Shown: positions 1 to 9,912, counted from the first letter of the stretch. The stretch is 64,000 bases of DNA from PGYR01 sp048267165 (GCA_048267165.1 JBLWYD010000004.1:1-64000); one strand, 5' to 3'. The notes: a model not told the origin generated them from the letters alone. Program-made: numbers and translations.

Positions 1-1
1 T

Positions 2-2410
2 TCAAATACTAATGAAATCCAAATTCTAAATTCGTTTCCTTTAGATATAGGAGTAAATAAATCTTTAGAACTAAAATTAAACTACTCCCCTACTACATCA
101 GGAATACGTCAACATAAGATATTTGTATATTATGGGAATATAATTGATACAATTGAAATAAAAGGTAATGTTTTAAAAGTAAATGTTTCTATAATTGATG
201 ATAAATTTGAGTTTGTAAATACATTAGTCAACTCAAGTAAATCGATTAGAAAAGAAATATTGCTTAATAATACTAACAACACAATTATTTTTGATAAAGC
301 TGAATTTATAATTGGTGAAGATGTGTTTACTATTACTGACGATAATCTTAACGGAGTTCTAGTTGGTGAAAAGTTATTTTTAGAGATTAACTTTCAACCA
401 AAGGCAACAGGGTTTTATAGTGGTTTGATAAAGTTAAGCTCTGATAAATTATGTTCATCTATTTTTGTCGAATTGAATGGTAATGCAGTTAAGTCAAATA
501 TACAATTCGTTGATAAAGTAGATTTTGGAGTTGTAGATTGTACTTCTGAAATTGATACAACCATCTATATTTATAACTTTAGCCAAGACTCGATAGAGAT
601 TCTTTCAAATAACATAATCAACGGAAATAGCTATCAAATTGATGTTGATTTACCTAAATTTATCCCTCCAATAGATTCACTGGCTGTAAAAATAACTTTT
701 AATAATTCAGGAGTTGGCACTTTTCTTTCAACTTTAGAATTTATAACGAACTTATCAGGTGATGATAATATATTAAGCATTGATCTATTGGGAATAAGAG
801 ACACAATAAATCTTGAATTAATAGACAACAAACTAGATTTTGGAACTATAGAAACTAATATAATTAGCACTAAATCAATTAAAATAGTCAACAACTCGAA
901 TATTGATTTTACTTTTGAAATTCCAATTATAAAAGATAAGTTCAAGTTGACTAGCGCGATTCCAAAAACTATTGGCAAAGGCGATACATCAGAAGTAACT
1001 TTTGAATTTAGTGGTTATAATAAAGATACAACTATCAACTATGATTTTAGTTTTGGTGAGGGATGTAGTTCGGACTTTAAACTTCCTTTATCTGTTGTTG
1101 TTTCAGATGGAGTACCAATTATTGGATTTAACAATTTAAAAGATTTAGGAACTATAAATTGTTCAACAGAATTGATATTCAGTGTGACTCTATTTAATGT
1201 TGGATCTAACAATCTTATAATTGATAGTCTTTATTTTGAAGGTGTAGATAGTAGTAAATTCAGAGTTAAAGATTTGAAAATCAGTTATAATATACTACCA
1301 AATGATAGTATTACAGTTGAACTAATATATACGCCAAACGAGTTAGGAAATATTAGCTCTGATTTAGTTATTAAATCGAACGCTAATAATAGTATCGCAA
1401 GTCTGAATACGATTAGGATAAATGCATTTCAGAATAAAACAATGTTATTACTTTCAAATAATACAATTGAGTTCGAAGGTTTGCGAAGTAATAGAAGGTA
1501 TACTAAAGAATTAACTGTAAAGAATATTGGTAATACAATAATCAACATTGACTCCCTAAGTGATGAGTTTTTTGAAGTTGATTCTATTAGACCAGAAATT
1601 ATCGCTCCTGATGAGGTTGCTACTATTTATCTTAGCTTCCTCGGTGGTGAGATAAACACACAATATAATGGTACAATCATAATCTCTGACGATTGTGAAA
1701 ATGAATATCCTATCAATCTGATTGCCGATGTAGGTGGAAGTGATTATATTTCAATTCGTCCTGAATCTATAACAGCTACTACTGGCTCGAATGTCGATTT
1801 AACAATTTCATTTGTTAATACATCAGGCATAGATTTACCACCTAATGATACCATTAGTACTAAGTTAATACTCAATGCCACTGTTATTGCACCTATTGAG
1901 GAGAAGCATTTTGGTACTATAATTAATGGTGATAGAATAATAGAACTTATGATTCCTCTTACTGACAAATCTACTTTATACACGATTCCTATGAGAGTTA
2001 CTTTAGGTGATACATCATATTCTGAAATTAGATTAGAAGAATCTACGCATCTAGTGAATGGCTTTTATATAGAAGATGTTGAGAAAGGTAGCATTACAGT
2101 AACAAACATAGAGACAATACCTACTGATAGGTACATACAAGATAATGGCCGAGCATATTTGTCTGAGACTATACCTAGCCCAGTAGAAGGGTTTGGTAAG
2201 ATAGAATATAGAGTCATAGAAACAACAAATGTTACTATTTCAATATTTGACATTCTAGGTAATAAAATTGAAGTATTGGTAAACAAATATCACGTACCAG
2301 GTGAATACTCAGTTGAAATAAATCCACAAAATCTATCAGCTGGTAATTATTTGTATAAATTAGAAACTCCATCAATGGAGATTATAAAGAAAATGACAAT
2401 CATTAGATAA
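2..2410 (+). CDS. Partial secreted beta-sandwich repeat protein (choice-of-anchor-D-like) with T9SS-type tail
   Basis: The frame is already open at the first bases of the window, so the N-terminus lies upstream; the TTG at 260 is only an internal codon. About 800 residues are visible. They consist of tandem modules of roughly 100 residues, each opening with a strand such as DFGVVDC, DFGTIETN or DLGTINC and carrying an NxS/NxG-rich strand. This pattern is typical of the ASH/choice-of-anchor-D beta-sandwich repeats of FCB surface proteins. The last 80 or so residues (FDILGNKI, then GNYLYKL, ending KKMTIIR) look like a type A T9SS C-terminal sorting domain, so secretion to the cell surface is inferred. 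No catalytic motif was seen. The M2 peptidase gene starts 26 bp downstream and may be cotranscribed. Confidence 0.8.
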   Translation, partial: SNTNEIQILNSFPLDIGVNKSLELKLNYSPTTSGIRQHKIFVYYGNIIDTIEIKGNVLKVNVSIIDDKFEFVNTLVNSSKSIRKEILLNNTNNTIIFDKAEFIIGEDVFTITDDNLNGVLVGEKLFLEINFQPKATGFYSGLIKLSSDKLCSSIFVELNGNAVKSNIQFVDKVDFGVVDCTSEIDTTIYIYNFSQDSIEILSNNIINGNSYQIDVDLPKFIPPIDSLAVKITFNNSGVGTFLSTLEFITNLSGDDNILSIDLLGIRDTINLELIDNKLDFGTIETNIISTKSIKIVNNSNIDFTFEIPIIKDKFKLTSAIPKTIGKGDTSEVTFEFSGYNKDTTINYDFSFGEGCSSDFKLPLSVVVSDGVPIIGFNNLKDLGTINCSTELIFSVTLFNVGSNNLIIDSLYFEGVDSSKFRVKDLKISYNILPNDSITVELIYTPNELGNISSDLVIKSNANNSIASLNTIRINAFQNKTMLLLSNNTIEFEGLRSNRRYTKELTVKNIGNTIINIDSLSDEFFEVDSIRPEIIAPDEVATIYLSFLGGEINTQYNGTIIISDDCENEYPINLIADVGGSDYISIRPESITATTGSNVDLTISFVNTSGIDLPPNDTISTKLILNATVIAPIEEKHFGTIINGDRIIELMIPLTDKSTLYTIPMRVTLGDTSYSEIRLEESTHLVNGFYIEDVEKGSITVTNIETIPTDRYIQDNGRAYLSETIPSPVEGFGKIEYRVIETTNVTISIFDILGNKIEVLVNKYHVPGEYSVEINPQNLSAGNYLYKLETPSMEIIKKMTIIR

Positions 2411-2436
2411 ATTCACAAACAATAGAGGTAATATAA

Positions 2437-4266
2437 ATGAAGGTAATTTCTTCACTAATATTCGTTTCTATGCTATTTTTAGTAGCATGTACTGATTCAA
2501 AAGATATAGAATCAGAAGCCAACAAAGAGTTGCAAGACTCAGTTCAGATATATTTGGATGATTATAACAACAAATATAAAGAATTCTATTATGCCGCCTC
2601 AGAAGCAGAATGGGAACTTAACACTCACATTGTAGAAGGTGATACACTAGCAGAATATGAAGTAAAAGTTGCTTCTAAAGCATGGGCTGACTATACTGGT
2701 AGTGAAGAAAACATTAACACAGCAGATGGTTTTCTTAAAGTTCAGGACAAACTAACTCCTTTACAAGTTAAACAACTAAATGCAATTAAATATGCTGCTG
2801 CTGGTAATCCTGCTACTTTAGGTACACTTATAGACGAAAAAATTGCGGCTGAAGCAGGTCAAACTAAAAAGCTTTACGGTTATAAATACAAGCTTAACGG
2901 TAAAGATGTTTCAACTAACGAATTAGATAAAATTCTTTCTAGTGATGCTAAGCCAGCACAAAAAATAGCAGCTTGGAATGCTAGTAAAGATATAGGAAAG
3001 ACCCTGAAAACAGGTATTGACACACTCAGAAATCTTAGAAATAAATCAGTAATGCCTTTAGGTTATGACAACTATATAGACTACCAAATCTCAGACTACG
3101 GCATGGAAGTAGAAGAAATGAGAGATTTATTGCATAAAGTAATAAATGATATTTGGCCATTATATAGAGAACTACATACTTGGACTAGACATGAGTTAGC
3201 TGGTCGATATGGCGAAAAGGTACCTGAATACTTGCCAGCTCACTGGTTACCTAATAGATGGGGACAAGAATGGAATTCGATAGTAGAAGTTGAAGGTTTT
3301 GATTTGGATGGGATACTAGCTCAGAAATCTCCAGAATGGATAGTAAAAACAGGAGAAGAGTTTTATATAAGTATGGGACTTCCTCCCTTACCAAAATCAT
3401 TTTACGATAAATCAAGTTTGTATCCTGTTGCTGCTGATGCAGGCTTCATGAAAAATAATCATGCTTCTGCATGGCACATGAACTTGGACGATGACGTTAG
3501 ATCTCTAATGAGTGTAGAAGCAGATACTAAATGGTGGGGTACTACTTTACATGAGCTAGGTCATATATATTATTATATGCTTTATTCTAACCCTGATGTA
3601 CCTTACATTTTACGTGGTGGTGCCAACAGAGCATTTCATGAAGGTGTTGGTTCAATGCTTGGCTTGGCGGCTATGCAAAAGCCTTTCTTACAAGAAAGAG
3701 GTCTTTTACCTAAAGATGTAAAATTAGATGAAATTAAATTATTACTTAAAGAAGCACTGGAGCAAGTAGTTCTTATCCCTTGGGGTGCTGGAGTGATGAC
3801 TGAATTTGAATATGAACTTTATGCTAAGGACTTACCAGTTGACCAATTCAACAGCAAATGGTGGGAAATCAAGAAAAAATATCAAGGTATTGTCCCCCCG
3901 AATGAAAGAGGCGAAGAGTTTTGCGATGCTTGTACAAAAACTCATATTAACAATGACCCTGCTCAATACTATGACTACGCATTATCGATTGTAACTCTAT
4001 TCCAATTGCATGACCATATTGCAAAGAAAATCTTGAAACAAGACCCACATAATACAAATTATTGGGGTAGTAAAGAGACAGGTAAATTCTTATCAAAAAT
4101 ACTAACTCCTGGTGCTACTGTAGATTGGAGAAAGCTAATGAAAGACGAACTTGGTGAAGAAATAAGTGCAAAAGCTATGTTGGAGTATTTCGATCCATTG
4201 TACACTTGGTTGAAAGAACAGAACAAAGGTAGAACGCACACTTTACCAGCGAAAGTATCTAAGTAA
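2437..4266 (+). CDS. M2-family (angiotensin-converting-enzyme-like) zinc peptidase, lipoprotein
   Basis: A 609-residue protein with a lipoprotein signal peptide (lipobox LVAC, Cys18), so it is probably membrane-anchored on the periplasmic side. The zinc motif HELGH is at residues 372-376, and the third ligand lies in NRAFHEGVGSM (Glu402). Both sequence and spacing match gluzincin family M2, the dipeptidyl carboxypeptidases related to ACE. The length is normal for bacterial M2 enzymes. The ATG at 2437 follows AGAGG at a good distance. A substrate cannot be read from sequence; peptide or dipeptide removal is the family activity. A strong terminator follows. Confidence 0.93.
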   Translation: MKVISSLIFVSMLFLVACTDSKDIESEANKELQDSVQIYLDDYNNKYKEFYYAASEAEWELNTHIVEGDTLAEYEVKVASKAWADYTGSEENINTADGFLKVQDKLTPLQVKQLNAIKYAAAGNPATLGTLIDEKIAAEAGQTKKLYGYKYKLNGKDVSTNELDKILSSDAKPAQKIAAWNASKDIGKTLKTGIDTLRNLRNKSVMPLGYDNYIDYQISDYGMEVEEMRDLLHKVINDIWPLYRELHTWTRHELAGRYGEKVPEYLPAHWLPNRWGQEWNSIVEVEGFDLDGILAQKSPEWIVKTGEEFYISMGLPPLPKSFYDKSSLYPVAADAGFMKNNHASAWHMNLDDDVRSLMSVEADTKWWGTTLHELGHIYYYMLYSNPDVPYILRGGANRAFHEGVGSMLGLAAMQKPFLQERGLLPKDVKLDEIKLLLKEALEQVVLIPWGAGVMTEFEYELYAKDLPVDQFNSKWWEIKKKYQGIVPPNERGEEFCDACTKTHINNDPAQYYDYALSIVTLFQLHDHIAKKILKQDPHNTNYWGSKETGKFLSKILTPGATVDWRKLMKDELGEEISAKAMLEYFDPLYTWLKEQNKGRTHTLPAKVSK

Positions 4267-4292
4267 CATCTTTTTAGACATACTTTATTGAT

Positions 4293-4327
4293 AAAGGGTT
4301 GCTTATTTAAGCAGCCTTTTTTTATAA
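4293..4327 (+). terminator. Rho-independent terminator after the M2 peptidase gene
   Basis: A hairpin of about 12 bp (AAAGGGTTGCTT pairing with AAGCAGCCTTTT, including G-U pairs) with a four-base loop runs into a T tract. It lies 27 bp after the stop codon of the peptidase gene. Confidence 0.85.
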
Positions 4328-4416
4328 ATTTAATGATTATAATTTTTTACTTCATTATCGTCATTAAAAGTATTAAGTTTGTAACTATTCAAAAAACTAA
4401 ATAAGAATAAAATAAG

Positions 4417-6045
4417 ATGATTACGGTAAATAATATAACATTAGCTTTTGGTAAAAAGCCTTTATTCAAAGATGTAAGCTTAAAATTTACAGCTGGGAAT
4501 TGTTATGGAATAATTGGTGCTAATGGTGCTGGTAAGTCCACTTTTTTAAAGATATTAGCAGGTGAAATAGAACCTCAGAAAGGTGATGTTCAAATCAGCT
4601 CTAAGATGAGAATGGCTGTTCTAGAGCAAGACCAGTTCAAATTCGATAATGACAAAGTAGTAGATACAGTTATAATGGGTCATACTGATCTTTATAAATT
4701 GATGAGGTTAAGAGATGAGCTATATTCAAAAACTGAATTTACTGAAGAAGAAGGAATGAAAATGGGTGAAGTTGAAGCTGACTTTGCTGATATGAACGGG
4801 TACGAAGCTGAAGCTGAAGCTGGTATGCTTCTTTCTGGACTTGGTGTTGCTGAAAATTTACACGATTCTTTGATGAAGGATCTGGAAGCAGGTGAAAAAA
4901 TCAAAGTCCTTCTTGCTCAAGCATTATTTGGTAATCCTGATATCCTTTTACTAGATGAGCCTACGAATAACTTAGATATTAACTCTAAGAATTGGTTAGA
5001 AGAATTCCTAATTAATTTCAATAATACTGTCCTAGTTGTATCACATGATAGACACTTCCTAAATACAGTATGTACTCATATTACGGACATTGACTATGGT
5101 CAAATCAATATGTTCCCTGGTAACTATGAATTCTGGTTAAGAGCTTCTCAGTTATCACTAAAACAAACTAAAGACTCAAACAAGAAATCTGAAGATAAAA
5201 TTAAAGAATTGAAAGACTTCATTAGTAGATTTAGTGCAAATGCTTCAAAAGCAAAACAAGCAACTGCTCGTAAGAAAATGATTGATAAGCTGACTGTAGA
5301 AAACATACCTCACACTTCAAGAAGGTTCCCTTATATCGAATTCAAGTCTGATAGAGAAGTTGGAAACATTGTATTAAATATCGAGAATCTTTCGAAGACA
5401 ATTGACGGTGAAGTTATATTCAAAGACTTCAATATGCAAGTCAACCCAAAAGATAAAATAGCTTTTGTTGGTAAAAATGACGTTGCTAAAACTGTTTTCT
5501 TCGATATTATTATGGGTGAGATGGAACCTGATTCTGGTACTATAGAATGGGGTCAAACTATTAAATCTAGTTATTTCCCTAAGGAGAACTCAGAATTTTT
5601 CAATACTTATTTACCAATAACTGATTGGTTGAGACAATACTCAAAAGATAGTGATGAAAGTTATATTAGAGGTTTCTTAGGAAGAATGCTATTCTCTGGG
5701 GAAGATGCATTGAAACCCGTGAATGTACTTTCAGGGGGCGAGAAAGTAAGATGTATGCTTTCTAAGATGATGATGGAAGGTGCTAACGTACTTGTAGCGG
5801 ATGAACCTACTAACCACTTGGATTTGGAATCTATTTCTGCTCTGAACGATGGACTAGAAAAATACGAACAAGTATTATTGTTCTCTTCACATGATCATCA
5901 GTTAATGGAATCGACAGCGAATAGAATAGTCGAAATAGGCCCTTACGGACATATAGACAAAATGTCAACGTATGATGAATACGTTAATGACCCAGAATTA
6001 AAAGAAAGAAGAAAAGAATTATATTCGGCTCCAATCGAAGAATAG
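4417..6045 (+). CDS. ybiT: ABC-F family ATPase, YbiT type, with degenerate second P-loop
   Basis: A 542-residue soluble protein with two ABC ATPase domains and no membrane segment, the ABC-F layout; such proteins act on the ribosome. NBD1 has Walker A GANGAGKS (34-41) and LLLDEPTNNLD. Its signature region is the atypical DLEAGEKIKVLL, which also resembles YbiT. The linker contains SRFSANASKAKQ, a YbiT hallmark. NBD2 has a good LSGGEKVR signature and DEPTNHLD, but its P-loop reads GKNDVAKT (352-359) instead of GxxGxGKS/T. The lysine and threonine remain while both glycines that shape the loop are lost. A TAAGTTTG element lies at 4374-4381 upstream. The gene is followed by its own terminator. 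Confidence 0.92.
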   Translation: MITVNNITLAFGKKPLFKDVSLKFTAGNCYGIIGANGAGKSTFLKILAGEIEPQKGDVQISSKMRMAVLEQDQFKFDNDKVVDTVIMGHTDLYKLMRLRDELYSKTEFTEEEGMKMGEVEADFADMNGYEAEAEAGMLLSGLGVAENLHDSLMKDLEAGEKIKVLLAQALFGNPDILLLDEPTNNLDINSKNWLEEFLINFNNTVLVVSHDRHFLNTVCTHITDIDYGQINMFPGNYEFWLRASQLSLKQTKDSNKKSEDKIKELKDFISRFSANASKAKQATARKKMIDKLTVENIPHTSRRFPYIEFKSDREVGNIVLNIENLSKTIDGEVIFKDFNMQVNPKDKIAFVGKNDVAKTVFFDIIMGEMEPDSGTIEWGQTIKSSYFPKENSEFFNTYLPITDWLRQYSKDSDESYIRGFLGRMLFSGEDALKPVNVLSGGEKVRCMLSKMMMEGANVLVADEPTNHLDLESISALNDGLEKYEQVLLFSSHDHQLMESTANRIVEIGPYGHIDKMSTYDEYVNDPELKERRKELYSAPIEE

Positions 6046-6071
6046 TTAGCAACATAAGTTAAAATAATTAT

Positions 6072-6114
6072 AAGGTTTAATAAAATTTTCATATTTTGTT
6101 AAACCTTTTTTTAT
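6072..6114 (+). terminator. Rho-independent terminator after the ABC-F gene
   Basis: A stem of about 15 bp (AAGGTTTAATAAAAT pairing with ATTTTGTTAAACCTT) and a short loop are followed by a run of seven T. It ends just before 6115, which argues against the longest possible start of the next gene. Confidence 0.88.
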
Positions 6115-6159
6115 TTGATGTGTTATTATATTATTACCAGTAACAAACTAGGTTTAATT

Positions 6160-7815
6160 ATGGAAAATACTTTACTAGATTTTACTTCGACAGAACATAT
6201 AGTACCAGAAGGCACTATACCTCGGAGAGCTAACGGTGTTCTTATCGAATCCGGATTAGACAAATATACAGGTAAATGGGATAAAGGCACTGCCGCTCAC
6301 TTACTAAAAAGAGCAACCTTCGGTCCTAAAATGAAGGATATTTCTGATTTTGCAGAAATGACTCTCGATAGTGCTGTCGATATGATTCTTACATTTGATG
6401 AACCATTAGAATTACCACTAAATTATAATGATAATAATGATCCTTATGCAAAAGTCGGTGAATCTTGGGTAGGTTTACCTTCCGGTCAGAATACTTTAAA
6501 CCCAAGACTAAACAGCTTTGCTGCTAGATGGTTTGGGAATATACTAGGTTCTGGGAATAATGTAGGTGAAAAGATGACATTATTCTGGCATAATCACTTT
6601 GTAACTCAAATGTTTACAGTAAGAGATGAGAATTATACATTTGATTACTACAAAGTACTTAGAGAAAATGCCTTAGGAAACTTTGAAATCCTTGCTGAGA
6701 AGATGACAACAAATGCTGCTATGCTCAGATATTTGAATGGAAATGAGAATGTAGTTGGCAGACCAAATGAGAATTTTGCACGTGAACTTCTAGAACTATT
6801 TACAGTAGGAAAAGGACCACAAATTGGGCCGGGTAATTATACAACCTATACTGAAGATGATGTAATCGCTGCTGCCAAGGTTCTTACAGGTTGGAGAGCA
6901 CTTCGTGATACTACTGAATCAAAATACTTCAGCCAACTACACGATAAAACAAACAAGCAATTCTCATCAGCTTTCGGAAATAAGGTTATTTCTAACAAAG
7001 AAGATGAAGAGTATAAAGAGTTAATATCTATGATTTTAAATCAAGATGAAACAGCCTTATTTCTGTGTAGAAAAATATACCGATGGTTCGTATATTACGA
7101 AATAGATGAACAAACGGAAAACAATGTTATAAAGCCAATGGCTGACTTGTTCAGACAGAATAATTATGAAGTAAGACCTGTACTAAAAGCTTTATTTAGT
7201 TCAGCACATTTCTATGACAATTGGAATGTAGGTTGTGTTATCAAAAGTCCATTGGACTTTGTTGTGTCTATATATAGAAATTTAGAAATGAAATTTCCTC
7301 GAGATTATGTAGGGCAATATTCTGCTTGGCTAAATTTAGGATTCCAATACGTTGCAGTCCAAGAAATGATACTTGGTGAGCCACCTAGTGTATCTGGTTG
7401 GCCAGCTATGTACCAAGCACCCGGTTATCATAGATTTTGGGTGACTAGTGTCTCAGCTCCGTATAGAGCTGTTTTGGCTGATTATGTTGCTGGAATGCCA
7501 GTAATCGAAGGTAGAGGATACACTATTAGTTTTGATGCATTTGAATTAGCAAAACAGACTTCTAATCCTGTAGATGCTCCCACACTTATTAAAGAATTAG
7601 CAGAATTTCTTCTACCAGTTGATCTGACAAAGATTCAATTGGAATATTTGAGAGTCAATTTAATTCCAGAAGGATATGAAGATTATCACTGGGCGGCTCT
7701 TTGGTCAGCTTACGAGTTAGATCCGAAAAACGAACAAAATACGAATATAGTTAATACTCTATTAAGAACATTTATTAGAGCTTGTATGAATATTGCTGAA
7801 TATCACTTAGTTTAA
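6160..7815 (+). CDS. DUF1800 family protein
   Basis: A protein of about 551 residues of the DUF1800 family. Visible hallmarks are AAHLLKRATFGP near the N-terminus, the FWHNHFVTQ block, NENFARELLELFTVG and the C-terminal EPPSVSGWP segment. The frame extends back to 6115, but that codon touches the terminator of the preceding gene, so I chose the ATG at 6160 (MENTLLDF). There is no clear signal peptide. The biochemical role of the family is unknown. These genes almost always sit next to a DUF1501 gene, as here with only 11 bp between them, which suggests one complex or pathway at the envelope. Confidence 0.9.
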   Translation: MENTLLDFTSTEHIVPEGTIPRRANGVLIESGLDKYTGKWDKGTAAHLLKRATFGPKMKDISDFAEMTLDSAVDMILTFDEPLELPLNYNDNNDPYAKVGESWVGLPSGQNTLNPRLNSFAARWFGNILGSGNNVGEKMTLFWHNHFVTQMFTVRDENYTFDYYKVLRENALGNFEILAEKMTTNAAMLRYLNGNENVVGRPNENFARELLELFTVGKGPQIGPGNYTTYTEDDVIAAAKVLTGWRALRDTTESKYFSQLHDKTNKQFSSAFGNKVISNKEDEEYKELISMILNQDETALFLCRKIYRWFVYYEIDEQTENNVIKPMADLFRQNNYEVRPVLKALFSSAHFYDNWNVGCVIKSPLDFVVSIYRNLEMKFPRDYVGQYSAWLNLGFQYVAVQEMILGEPPSVSGWPAMYQAPGYHRFWVTSVSAPYRAVLADYVAGMPVIEGRGYTISFDAFELAKQTSNPVDAPTLIKELAEFLLPVDLTKIQLEYLRVNLIPEGYEDYHWAALWSAYELDPKNEQNTNIVNTLLRTFIRACMNIAEYHLV

Positions 7816-7826
7816 GGAGACTAGAA

Positions 7827-9398
7827 ATGAAAAGAAGAGATTTTATACGAACAACAGGTCTTACTTCGGCAGTTATGCTCGGTGGTATGCAACTTGCAAA
7901 AGGAGCTCCAATATTTAACCAATTTGCTGAACTAGCAAAAGCTGAAGATAGAAAATTAATATTGATATTTCTGAATGGTGGCAACGATGGTTTAAATACT
8001 GTTATTCCTCTCGACCAATATGGAAATTTATTTAAAGCTCGAGAAAATGTATTAGTCCCAGAGAATCTGGTTCTTAAATTACGAGATGATGTAGGGTTAA
8101 ACCCAGCTCTATCTGGTATGAAAGAACTTTATGATGAAGGAAAGCTACATGTATTGCAATCTGTTGGCTACCCACAACCCAATTTCTCGCATTTCAGAAG
8201 TACAGATATATGGACTTCTGCTTCTGAGTCAAATAAAGTAGTTACTTCAGGATGGTTAGGGAGAGAACTATATACTAAACATCCTACTTATCCTGCTAAT
8301 TATCCGAATCCGAATAACCTTGATCCTCTATCTATAACTTATGGGCCCTTTGTCTCTCCTACTTGCCAAGGACCAACTTTGGGTATGGGAATGGCAATTA
8401 CTCCCAATAATGAGGGTAAAATTGATATTTATAATATTAATTCTGGAGGAATAGATTCTGCTCCCAATACACCAGCAGGAAACGAGATAGAGTATATAAG
8501 ACAAATTATAAATCAAACTCAGCTATACGGAGATACTTTAGAAGGTACTTTTGAGAAAGGTAAAAACCTAAGGTCTGCTAAATGGGGAAAAGCTGTTAAC
8601 AATAGACTTATTGGTCAATTAGAAGTTACTGCCAAACTCATTGCAGGCGGTAGTCAAACAAGGATTTTTGTACATACTCTAAGTGGATTTGATACTCACG
8701 CTAATCAAGTGCAACAAGCTGGTGATCTAGAAGGAAGTCACTTTGAGTTATTGAGAATGGTATCAGAATCTGTTGCTGCATTCCAAGATGAGATGAAACT
8801 ACAGGATATGGAAGACAATGTTGTAGGTTTGACTTTCTCCGAATTTGGACGTAGAATATTGTCTAACGCTAGTAATGGTACTGACCACGGGTCAGCTGCA
8901 CCGCTATTCGTATTTGGTTCTAGAGTTATCCCTGGAGTACAAGGAGACAATCCTATTATTCCATCAACAGTAACGGTACAAGATAACTTACCTATGCAAT
9001 TCGATTTTAGATCAATTTATTATTCTTTATTGAAAGATTGGTTTGAAGTAGAGGATAAAGACTTAGATAACATTATGTTAGGCAAACATCAACATTTGAA
9101 TATTATTCAAAAAAGTCAATCGAGTGTAGAAAGTACTTATACTCCAAAGGATTTTGATGTATTCCCCAACCCAATGAATGGAAGTGGTAATCTTAAATTC
9201 AAGGCAGAAGCTGGTATGACTTTCATCTCTATCTACAACAATAGAGGTCAAGAGGTGAAAAAAGTATTTGAAGGACAGACAATCAGTTCTAATAAGGAGC
9301 TCAGCTTTGAGACAAATGGACTCAATAGTGGAAGTTACCACATTAGAGTTCAAACAGGAAATAAACAAATAGTCCGACCAATTCAAATAGTAAAATAG
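7827..9398 (+). CDS. DUF1501 family protein with Tat-like signal and T9SS-type tail
   Basis: A 523-residue protein whose start ATG follows a strong AAGGAG. The N-terminus MKRRDFIRTTGL resembles a twin-arginine (Tat) signal. The body is DUF1501, an alkaline-phosphatase/sulfatase-like fold: LILIFLNGGNDGLNTVIPL, the FSHFRSTDIW block, VHTLSGFDTHANQ and FSEFGRRILSN with a nearby TDHGSAAP are characteristic and probably include metal ligands. The C-terminal 80 or so residues (VFPNPMNGSGNL to IVRPIQIVK) form a T9SS type A sorting tail. The protein would therefore cross the inner membrane folded and then be exported to the surface. It is coupled to the DUF1800 gene. Confidence 0.9.
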   Translation: MKRRDFIRTTGLTSAVMLGGMQLAKGAPIFNQFAELAKAEDRKLILIFLNGGNDGLNTVIPLDQYGNLFKARENVLVPENLVLKLRDDVGLNPALSGMKELYDEGKLHVLQSVGYPQPNFSHFRSTDIWTSASESNKVVTSGWLGRELYTKHPTYPANYPNPNNLDPLSITYGPFVSPTCQGPTLGMGMAITPNNEGKIDIYNINSGGIDSAPNTPAGNEIEYIRQIINQTQLYGDTLEGTFEKGKNLRSAKWGKAVNNRLIGQLEVTAKLIAGGSQTRIFVHTLSGFDTHANQVQQAGDLEGSHFELLRMVSESVAAFQDEMKLQDMEDNVVGLTFSEFGRRILSNASNGTDHGSAAPLFVFGSRVIPGVQGDNPIIPSTVTVQDNLPMQFDFRSIYYSLLKDWFEVEDKDLDNIMLGKHQHLNIIQKSQSSVESTYTPKDFDVFPNPMNGSGNLKFKAEAGMTFISIYNNRGQEVKKVFEGQTISSNKELSFETNGLNSGSYHIRVQTGNKQIVRPIQIVK

Positions 9399-9404
9399 AC
9401 AAAA

Positions 9405-9437
9405 AAAATCCCGCTCATAAAGGCGGGATTTTAATTT
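9405..9437. terminator. Bidirectional terminator between DUF1501 and a minus-strand barrel gene
   Basis: The stem AAATCCCGC/GCGGGATTT has an A tract on its left side and a T-rich tract on its right, so it can end transcription from both convergent genes. Confidence 0.85.
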
Positions 9438-9462
9438 TTATATTATTAGTCTTTAATTCAGA

Positions 9463-9912
9463 TTAAATTGGGAACATTGCTGTTGCACCAAGATGCAATT
9501 GCTCAGTACCACCAATAGAAAATTTAATTTCAGGTAATAAATTGAATCCACTTATATTTATATTAGCACCTACACCTAAGTTTAAACCTAAATCTCCGTT
9601 GAATCCAGTTGATTTTGCGAATTGTAGACCAGCTAAAGCATAAAATATAGTTGATTCAGACTTACTAAAATTGTAGTATACGTTAGCGTTTAATTCCCAA
9701 GCTGATACCCCATTTCCTATTAAATAATATTTTAAGTCTGGTGCCAAATCTACTGGAGCATCTATATCTATTATAGCACCGAATTGAATGTTTAACTCTT
9801 TAATATCAGCTCCATATCCAAGACCTGCCCCAATCATTGTAGATTGTTCGGCATTAGAATCACTAAAAGTTAATGTAATTAAAACTGCTAATAGAATAAA
9901 AAACTTCTTCAT
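9463..9912 (-). CDS. Small outer-membrane beta-barrel-like protein
   Basis: A 149-residue protein with a signal peptide (MKKFFILLAVLITL, then a probable cut after SNA). The rest consists of alternating hydrophobic/polar strands rich in Gly, such as GAGLGYGADIKEL and GDLGLNLGVGANINIS, and it ends in a strand with a hydrophobic end (ATAMFPI). This fits an eight-strand, OmpW/OprF-like small barrel. A strong AAGGAG precedes the ATG. No family can be named with certainty. It is transcribed alone between a bidirectional terminator and a divergent lipoprotein gene. Confidence 0.7.
   Translation of the reverse strand: MKKFFILLAVLITLTFSDSNAEQSTMIGAGLGYGADIKELNIQFGAIIDIDAPVDLAPDLKYYLIGNGVSAWELNANVYYNFSKSESTIFYALAGLQFAKSTGFNGDLGLNLGVGANINISGFNLLPEIKFSIGGTEQLHLGATAMFPI

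Noticed and set aside
260..262. TTG at 260 as a true start of the first protein
   Set aside because: The same frame is open without a stop back to base 2 and encodes the same kind of beta-sandwich sequence, so the gene is truncated by the window edge.
634..978. Minus-strand open frame of 114 codons inside the first gene
   Set aside because: It is a shadow of the plus-strand reading frame, with no start context and no recognisable domain.
6115..6159. Longer N-terminus of the DUF1800 protein starting at 6115
   Set aside because: The extra 15 codons begin directly after the T tract of the ABC-F gene terminator, and the segment has no homology-like character; the ATG at 6160 fits better.
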